Source: DATCJU01 sp036562635
GTDB lineage: Bacteria > Actinomycetota > Actinomycetes > Mycobacteriales > Pseudonocardiaceae
Reading direction: 5' to 3'
Assembly (NCBI GenBank): GCA_036562635.1
Contig: DATCJU010000119.1
Span: 1-9,705 of the forward strand
DNA length: 9,705 nucleotides
Below, in pieces: positions 5,452-9,705 of this stretch. The position numbers and the translations under genes were made by a program. Under the pieces are notes generated by a model, which saw only the letters and a list, made by a program, of their open reading frames with translations, did not search any database and was not told the origin of the DNA. Numbering within the stretch: the first letter of the stretch is position 1; each line of letters starts with the position of its first letter.

Positions 5452-6593
5452 GCAGCCGGTCCCTCCCTGACCTCGCCGACCCGGCGCGGGTCAGCCGCCA
5501 TCGCCGTCTCGTACACCCGCAGCACCTGACCGGCCACGACCGACCAGTCGAACGCCGCCACCCTGCGACGCCCCGCCTCGGCGAGTGCGACACGCCGGGC
5601 GTCGTCCGCCAGCAGGGTGTCGAGGGCGGCGGCCAGAGCCTCGGGATCACCCACCGGGACCAGGACACCCGCCTGCCCGTCGTCCAGCACCCGACGGAAG
5701 GCGTCCAGGTCGCTGGCGACCACGGCGGCTCCGGCGGCCATGGCCTCGGCCAGGATGATCCCGAAGCTCTCCCCACCGGTGTTGGGGGCGCAGTACACGT
5801 CGACACTGCGCAGCATCCGGGCCTTGGTGACGTCGTCCACCTGCCCCAGCAGCACCAGGTTGGCCTCCAGCTCGGGCCCCGCCGCCCGGTGCAGGGCATC
5901 GGGGTCACCCCGTCCGGCCACCAGCAGACGCAGGTCGGGCCGCGCCGGGACGATCCGGCGCAGTGCGTCCAGCAGCACCGGCATTCCCTTGCGTGGCTCG
6001 GTGTAACGGCCGACGAACCCCACGGTGGGTGCGGCGCAGGGATAACCCTCGAGCGGGTCGGCACCGGCGAAGAACTCCACGTCGACCCCGTTGGGGATCT
6101 CCACCGCGTCCCCGCCCAGGTGCTCCACCTGCACCCGCCGGGCCAGCGCGGAGACCGCGATCCGGGCGGTGATCTTCTCCAGGAACGGCTGCAGCAGCCC
6201 CTGGAACGCGGTGAGCGCCCGGGAACGGGTGGTGGAGGTGTGGAAGGTGGCGACGATGGGCCCATCGGCCACCATCAACGCCAGCATGGACAGGCTCGGC
6301 GCCACCGGCTCGTGCAGGTGCAACACGTCGAAGTCGTTCTCCCGGATCCAGCGCCGGACCCGTGCGAAGGAGACCGGGCCGAACGTCAGGCGGGCCACCG
6401 AGCCGTTGTAGGGGATACCCACCGAGCGACCGGCAGCGGTCACGAAGTCCGGCACCGGGGTGTCCTCGTCCGCCGGCGCCAGCACGTTCACCTCGTGACC
6501 GAGCCCGCGCAACGCCCGCGCCAGGTCGGCGACGTGGGCCTGCACTCCGCCCGGGACGTCGAACGAGTAGGGGCAGACGATGCCGATCCTCAT
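5448..6593 (-). CDS. pimA: Phosphatidylinositol alpha-mannosyltransferase PimA
   Basis: PimA transfers mannose from GDP-mannose to the 2-position of the inositol ring of phosphatidylinositol at the inner face of the membrane, the first committed step of PIM, LM and LAM synthesis. The 381-residue GT4/GT-B protein opens with MRIGIVCPYSFDVPGGVQAH, the glycine loop of the acceptor site. Further marks are FHTS (His118), GRYTEPRKG (Arg196 and Lys202, nucleotide-sugar phosphate binding) and NTGGESFGI (Glu near 275). These match the known MsPimA residues almost number for number, and the length equals the family's (about 375-390). The ATG at 6593 gives the family N-terminus, overlaps the acyltransferase stop as ATGA, and has GGAG 8 nt upstream; the longer frame reaching 6863 only reads through the acyltransferase gene. 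It follows pgsA and patA, its substrate maker and next-step enzyme. Confidence 0.96.
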   Translation of the reverse strand: MRIGIVCPYSFDVPGGVQAHVADLARALRGLGHEVNVLAPADEDTPVPDFVTAAGRSVGIPYNGSVARLTFGPVSFARVRRWIRENDFDVLHLHEPVAPSLSMLALMVADGPIVATFHTSTTRSRALTAFQGLLQPFLEKITARIAVSALARRVQVEHLGGDAVEIPNGVDVEFFAGADPLEGYPCAAPTVGFVGRYTEPRKGMPVLLDALRRIVPARPDLRLLVAGRGDPDALHRAAGPELEANLVLLGQVDDVTKARMLRSVDVYCAPNTGGESFGIILAEAMAAGAAVVASDLDAFRRVLDDGQAGVLVPVGDPEALAAALDTLLADDARRVALAEAGRRRVAAFDWSVVAGQVLRVYETAMAADPRRVGEVREGPAA

Positions 6594-7573
6594 CCGTGAC
6601 TCTCCACGGTGGGCTCGTCGGATGCCGGTTGTCGCCGCTCCCGGTCGGGCCGGGCGTCCTCCGCACGCAGCGCCCGGCGCCGCTCCTCCGGAAGGTCGGC
6701 CAGCCACAGCGGCTGCATCATGTGCCAGTCCTCGGGATGCTCGGCGATCTCCGCCGCGAAGGCGTCCGCCACCGCCTGGGTCGCGCTGTGCACACCATCC
6801 CTCCCCCGGCCCACCGGCACCGGAGGACGGATCCGGACGCCCCACCCCGAGGGGGTGAACCAACAGCTCACGGGGAGCAGCGCCGCCCCGGTGCGCATGG
6901 CGAGGAAGGCGGGACCAGCAGGCATGCGCGTGGCCTCCCCGAAGAAGGTGACCGGGACACCGGAACCGGTCAGGTCACGGTCGGCGACCAGGCAGACCAC
7001 CCCGTTCCGGCGGAGCCGCTCGGTCAGCACCGCCGTCGGGGGCTGTTCACCACCCGTCAACGGCACGATCTCGAAACCCAACGACTCACGGTAGGCCACG
7101 AACCGTCGGAACAAGGACTCCGGACGCAGGCGCTCCGCCACCGTGGTGAACCGTCCCACGTGGCGGGTCAGCCACACCCCGGCCACGTCCCAGTTGCCCG
7201 AGTGCGGCAGCGCGACCACCGCTCCCTTCCCGGCGGCCAGTGCGGCATCGAGGTGCTCCCTGCCCTCCAGGTGCGGGTCCAGGGCCCGGTAGACGGCATC
7301 CAGGTCCATCGCCGGCAGCCGGAAGGCCTCGCACCAGTAGCGGGCGTAGGAGCGGAGGGAGCGGCGTACCAGCTCGTCCAGCTCCGCAGGTCCGGCCTCG
7401 GGCACCACCCTGGCGAGATTGCGCCGCAGCTGCCGGGTGCCCGCCCCACCGCGGCGGGCCGCCAGGTCGGCCCCGGCGGTGAACACACCCCGTGCGAGAC
7501 CCTCCGGGAGGTTCCGGACCAGCCGCCAGCCGGCGGCGTACCCCAGATCGGTCAGTCGTGCCCGCCACGTCAC
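6590..7573 (-). CDS. patA: Phosphatidylinositol mannoside acyltransferase (PatA/LpxL-HtrB family)
   Basis: This 327-residue protein belongs to the lysophospholipid/lipid A acyltransferase (LpxL/HtrB) superfamily. In mycobacteria the enzyme at this locus (PatA, Rv2611c) moves an acyl chain from acyl-CoA to the 6-position of the mannose that PimA adds, at the inner membrane face. The catalytic HX4D motif is seen as HSGNWD, His124 to Asp129. A second acidic block, VADRDLTGSG (about 197-206), sits where mycobacterial PatA has its second catalytic acid, here Asp198 rather than Glu (alignment from memory). The C-terminal third has PAGPAFLAMRTGAALLPVSC and EDWHMMQPLW, typical of the family. The tail after about 300 is charged and variable. 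The GTG at 7573 overlaps the pgsA stop as GTGA and has AAGGGA 8 nt upstream; the same frame stays open to 8197 but that part is out of phase across pgsA. Acyl-donor preference cannot be told. Confidence 0.93.
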   Translation of the reverse strand: MTWRARLTDLGYAAGWRLVRNLPEGLARGVFTAGADLAARRGGAGTRQLRRNLARVVPEAGPAELDELVRRSLRSYARYWCEAFRLPAMDLDAVYRALDPHLEGREHLDAALAAGKGAVVALPHSGNWDVAGVWLTRHVGRFTTVAERLRPESLFRRFVAYRESLGFEIVPLTGGEQPPTAVLTERLRRNGVVCLVADRDLTGSGVPVTFFGEATRMPAGPAFLAMRTGAALLPVSCWFTPSGWGVRIRPPVPVGRGRDGVHSATQAVADAFAAEIAEHPEDWHMMQPLWLADLPEERRRALRAEDARPDRERRQPASDEPTVESHG

Positions 7574-8181
7574 CGGTCCTGTCCCTTCGCCGAGCGGTAC
7601 ACCGCGACCAGGCGCTGCCCCACCGTGACGACGGACAGCACGGCCAGCACACCCAGGGCGACCTCCAACGCGTGCGGTACCCCCAGTCCCTGCAGGCCCG
7701 CGCCCAGCAGGGCAATGATGAACCGCTCGGCACGTTCCACCAGGCCGCCGTCCGCCGCCAGGCCGGACGCCTCGGCACGGGCCTTGATGTAGGAGATGAC
7801 CTGGGCGGTGACCAGACAGACCAGTGCGACGGCCACCAGCAGCCGGCTCCCGCCCACGGTGAACGCCCACCAGGTGAGGGCACCGAAGAGCGCTCCGTCG
7901 GCGATCCGGTCGCAGCTGGCGTCGAGCACCGCACCGAACGGCGTGCTGCCTCCACCGGCTCGTGCCATCGCGCCGTCCAACAGGTCGAACACGACGAACG
8001 CGGTGACCACGAGGGCGCCGAGGAACAGCTCGTCGCGCGGGAAGAACCACAGCGCGGCCGCGACCGTTCCTACCGTGCCGACCACGGTGATCGCGTTCGG
8101 CGTCAGTCCGCGCCGGACCAGCCACGCCCCGACGGGGTCGACGACGCGGGATACCGAGGCTCGGGCGAAGACGTTGAGCAT
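7570..8181 (-). CDS. pgsA: Phosphatidylinositol phosphate synthase (CDP-alcohol phosphatidyltransferase)
   Basis: This 203-residue integral membrane enzyme joins CDP-diacylglycerol and inositol 1-phosphate into phosphatidylinositol phosphate, the precursor of PI and PIMs in actinobacteria. The complete CDP-OH-P signature D-x2-D-G-x2-A-R-x8-G-x3-D-x3-D is present: Asp66, Asp69, Gly70, Ala73, Arg74, Gly83, Asp87 and Asp91. It is flanked by hydrophobic membrane segments at about 28-47, 52-67, 95-130, 152-165 and 170-190. The block SYIKARAEASGL and the opening ARASVSRVVDPVGAWLVRRGLTPNAIT match M. tuberculosis PgsA1, whose 217-residue protein is slightly longer. The ATG at 8181 is the only in-frame start before the conserved part. 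It has a weak ribosome-binding site (nearest GGTAGG about 15 nt away), which is unusual here. The gene starts a chain of overlapping genes after a 195-bp gap from HIT. Confidence 0.95.
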   Translation of the reverse strand: MLNVFARASVSRVVDPVGAWLVRRGLTPNAITVVGTVGTVAAALWFFPRDELFLGALVVTAFVVFDLLDGAMARAGGGSTPFGAVLDASCDRIADGALFGALTWWAFTVGGSRLLVAVALVCLVTAQVISYIKARAEASGLAADGGLVERAERFIIALLGAGLQGLGVPHALEVALGVLAVLSVVTVGQRLVAVYRSAKGQDR

Positions 8182-8196
8182 GGGCTGTCGACTGCA

Positions 8197-8238
8197 CCTA
8201 CCAACCGAGACGATCTGGCTGGGGCAGCCTAACCAACC
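8197..8238 (-). promoter_or_regulatory. Putative pgsA promoter (TAGGCT) with GGTTGGT direct repeats
   Basis: On the minus strand a TAGGCT -10-like element (8231-8226) would start transcription about 40 nt before the pgsA ATG. It sits in GGTTGGTTAGG (8238-8228), which is nearly repeated as GGTTGGTAGG (8206-8197) about 32 nt downstream. The -35 position (about 8249-8254) reads CACCTG and is poor. A separate promoter in the HIT-pgsA gap is plausible; the repeats may bind a regulator. All inferred. Confidence 0.35.
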
Positions 8239-8291
8239 AGAACGGGATCAGGTGCCAGCCGCATCCCCACCGGCGATCGCGCCCCGGTGTC

Positions 8292-8314
8292 CGCCCCCGG
8301 TACGAGCGGGGACG
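8292..8314 (-). terminator. Possible terminator or attenuator hairpin after the HIT gene
   Basis: The minus strand forms an 8-bp stem, CGTCCCCG with CGGGGGCG (one G-U pair), around a 7-nt loop, 62 nt beyond the HIT stop. It could end part of the thrS-HIT transcript before the probable pgsA promoter. It is shorter than the two convergent terminators, so read-through is likely. Confidence 0.4.
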
Positions 8315-8376
8315 TCCGACGCCGGTCCCGGCCCGGTTCCCGCCCACACGAGGTGATCCGTGCACCGGGGCTCGAC

Positions 8377-8940
8377 TCAGCGGTCCAGCTTCTGCCACGC
8401 CTGGGCGAGCAGTTCCCTGGTCTCGCCGAGCAGCTGTGGCAGCACCTTGGTCTGACCGATCACCGGCATGAAGTTGGCGTCACCGCCCCAGCGGGGCACC
8501 ACGTGCTGGTGCAGGTGAGCGGCGATGCCCGCCCCGGCGACGGCGCCCTGGTTCATACCGATGTTGAACCCGTGCGGCTCGGACGCCAACCGGAGTGCCC
8601 GCATCGCCCGCTGGGTGAACTCGGCGAGCTCGACGGTCTCCTCGGGGGTGAGGTCGGTGTAGTCGGCCACGTGCCGGTACGGCAGCAGCATCAGGTGTCC
8701 CGGGTTGTACGGGTACAGGTTGAGCACCGCGTACACCAGCCGTCCGCGCGCGATGATCAGACCGTCCGTGTCGTCCAGGTCGATCACTCGGCAGAACGGG
8801 CACCCCGTGGACTGCCCGTCCGAGGGCTTGTTCTCCCCGCGGATGTAGGCCATGCGGTGGGGGGTCCACAACCGCTGCAACGCGTCGGGGACCCCCACAC
8901 CGTCCTGCGGGGTCAGTTCCGGAAGTCGTCCTTCGGTCAC
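8377..8940 (-). CDS. HIT-family protein, probable diadenosine tetraphosphate (Ap4A) phosphorylase
   Basis: This 187-residue HIT protein carries the histidine-triad motif HLHQHVV at 142-148 (His142, 144, 146), preceded by GFNIGMNQGAVAGAGIAA. The glutamine between the second and third His is the pattern of Ap4A phosphorylases. Other marks are CPFC (47-50), typical of Zn-binding HIT proteins, and NLYPYNPGHLMLLPYRHVADYTDL. The M. tuberculosis gene at the same position, Rv2613c, is an Ap4A phosphorylase of 195 residues that splits Ap4A into ATP and ADP. ThrRS and other aminoacyl-tRNA synthetases make Ap4A as a by-product, so the pairing with thrS makes sense. The GTG at 8940 overlaps the thrS stop as GTGA with GGTGG 7 nt upstream; the frame open to 9591 runs through thrS and is not coding. 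A nucleotide hydrolase or AMP-lyase activity is the main alternative. Confidence 0.93.
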   Translation of the reverse strand: MTEGRLPELTPQDGVGVPDALQRLWTPHRMAYIRGENKPSDGQSTGCPFCRVIDLDDTDGLIIARGRLVYAVLNLYPYNPGHLMLLPYRHVADYTDLTPEETVELAEFTQRAMRALRLASEPHGFNIGMNQGAVAGAGIAAHLHQHVVPRWGGDANFMPVIGQTKVLPQLLGETRELLAQAWQKLDR

Positions 8941-9705
8941 AGGTGATCCACCGAGAAGTTCTCCGCCGAGGGCGAGGCGTTCTCCCGCCGCTGGACCCAC
9001 TGGGCGATCGCGTCGACGGCCCGGTCCACCGGCACGCCGTTGATCTGGCTGCCGTTCCGGAACCGGAACGACACCGCACCGGCCTCCACGTCCTTGTTCC
9101 CCGCCAGCAGCAGGAACGGCACCTTCTGCGTGGTGTGGGTCCGGATCTTCTTCTGCATCCGGTCGTCCGAGGTGTCCACCTCGACCCGGATCCCCCGGGC
9201 GCTCAGCGCCTTGGCCACCTGCTGCAGGTGCTCGACGTGCTCGTCGGCGATCGGGATCCCCACCACCTGCACCGGTGCCAGCCAGGCCGGGAACGCGCCT
9301 GCGTAGTGCTCGGTCAGGATGCCGAAGAACCGCTCGATCGAGCCGAAGAGCGCGCGGTGGATCATCACCGGCCGCTTGCGGGAGCCGTCGGGCGCGGTGT
9401 ACTCCAGACCGAACCGCTCCGGCAGGTTGAAGTCCAGCTGGATGGTGGACATCTGCCAGGTCCGGCCGAGGGCGTCCCTGGCCTGGACGGAGATCTTCGG
9501 CCCGTAGAACGCCGCCCCGCCCGGGTCGGGCACCAGCTCGAGTCCACTGGACTCCGCGACCTCCCGCAACGTCTCTGTGGCCTCGGCCCACACCTCGTCC
9601 GACCCGACGTACTTCTCCTCGTTACGGGTGGACAGCTCCAGGTAGAAGTCGTCCAGACCGTAGTCGCGCAGCAGGTCGAGCACGAAGGTGAGCAGGGACT
9701 TCAGC
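8937..9705 (-). CDS. thrS: Threonyl-tRNA synthetase (partial, C-terminal 255 residues)
   Basis: ThrRS charges tRNA-Thr with threonine in the cytoplasm. The window holds the last 255 or so residues; the frame runs off the right edge, so the TGS, editing and most N-terminal catalytic parts are outside. Visible are GGAAFYGPKISVQA (class II catalytic core, motif 2 side), STIQLDFNLPERFGLEY, and motif 3 as HRALFGSIERFFGIL. Then comes the anticodon-binding domain from about PAWLAPVQVVGIPIAD, with RTHTTQKVPFLLLAGNKD and a C-terminal helix ending SVDHL. The visible part looks intact with no frame break. The apparent GTG start at 9683 is an internal valine of LKSLLTFVLDLLRDYG, not a start. The stop overlaps the HIT start by 4 nt (GTGA), so the two are likely co-transcribed and coupled. 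Confidence 0.97.
   Translation of the reverse strand, partial: LKSLLTFVLDLLRDYGLDDFYLELSTRNEEKYVGSDEVWAEATETLREVAESSGLELVPDPGGAAFYGPKISVQARDALGRTWQMSTIQLDFNLPERFGLEYTAPDGSRKRPVMIHRALFGSIERFFGILTEHYAGAFPAWLAPVQVVGIPIADEHVEHLQQVAKALSARGIRVEVDTSDDRMQKKIRTHTTQKVPFLLLAGNKDVEAGAVSFRFRNGSQINGVPVDRAVDAIAQWVQRRENASPSAENFSVDHL

Noticed and set aside
6594..6863. N-terminal extension of the pimA frame
   Set aside because: PimA begins at MRIGIVCPYS; the upstream residues are out-of-frame reading of patA.
6362..7792. 476-residue plus-strand frame opposite pimA, patA and pgsA
   Set aside because: It spans three well-supported minus-strand genes and its translation is compositional noise.
7574..8197. N-terminal extension of the acyltransferase frame over pgsA
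   Set aside because: The added residues are Arg/Gly-rich and overlap the complete pgsA; the GTG at 7573 gives the expected start and length.
8941..9591. N-terminal extension of the HIT frame
   Set aside because: It lies entirely over thrS in another frame; the GTG at 8940 with the GTGA overlap and good RBS gives the normal family length.
1..9705. Search for mobile elements, CRISPR arrays, tRNA/rRNA genes and defence islands
   Set aside because: No transposase or integrase sequence, no regularly spaced repeats, no cloverleaf-like or rRNA sequence noticed; the gene order is a conserved chromosomal locus.

Overview
High-GC DNA with GTG starts, GC-rich hairpins and a phosphatidylinositol-mannoside (PIM) gene cluster points to an actinomycete. 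Gene content and order fit a Pseudonocardiaceae-like or related mycolic-order organism, but the genus cannot be fixed from this window. The block thrS - HIT/Ap4A phosphorylase - pgsA - acyltransferase (patA) - pimA - NUDIX, with pdxS further along the same strand, matches the order of the Mycobacterium tuberculosis Rv2614c-Rv2606c region as I remember it. The core is therefore conserved and mostly ordinary.

Layout, left to right. (1) 1-911: the N-terminal part of an AzlC-type branched-chain amino-acid exporter runs off the left edge on the minus strand. It diverges from an XRE/cupin regulator on the plus strand, and the two share a 68-bp, relatively AT-rich control region. (2) 912-989: a strong hairpin terminator between convergent genes. 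(3) 990-1940: pdxS, the PLP synthase synthase subunit, on the minus strand, without pdxT beside it. (4) 1941-2255: a 315-bp divergent intergenic region with a likely pdxS promoter, two TGGWCCA boxes that look like a MocR/PdxR operator, and a symmetric 38-bp dyad in front of the next gene. (5) 2256-4391: an EF-G-like GTPase (EF-G2 type) on the plus strand. (6) 4392-4452: a second convergent hairpin terminator. (7) 4453-9705, all minus strand: thrS (C-terminal part, right edge), HIT, a 195-bp gap with a hairpin and a probable promoter, then pgsA, patA, pimA and a LemA-like/NUDIX membrane protein.

How the genes work together: PgsA makes the phosphatidylinositol-phosphate precursor of PI, PimA adds the first mannose, and the PatA-type enzyme acylates the mannose. 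These three genes and the terminal NUDIX gene are joined by 4-nt stop/start overlaps (GTGA or ATGA), as are thrS and HIT, so translational coupling is likely. The NUDIX protein, a membrane-anchored fusion of a LemA-like segment with an intact Nudix box, is the least understood member. The EF-G2 paralogue and the azlC/regulator pair are separate transcription units.

I saw no mobile element, CRISPR array, tRNA, rRNA or defence system. The most interesting parts are the LemA-NUDIX fusion, the EF-G2 with its altered switch I and dyad leader, and the pdxS operator-like boxes. None of them is clear evidence of a wholly new system.
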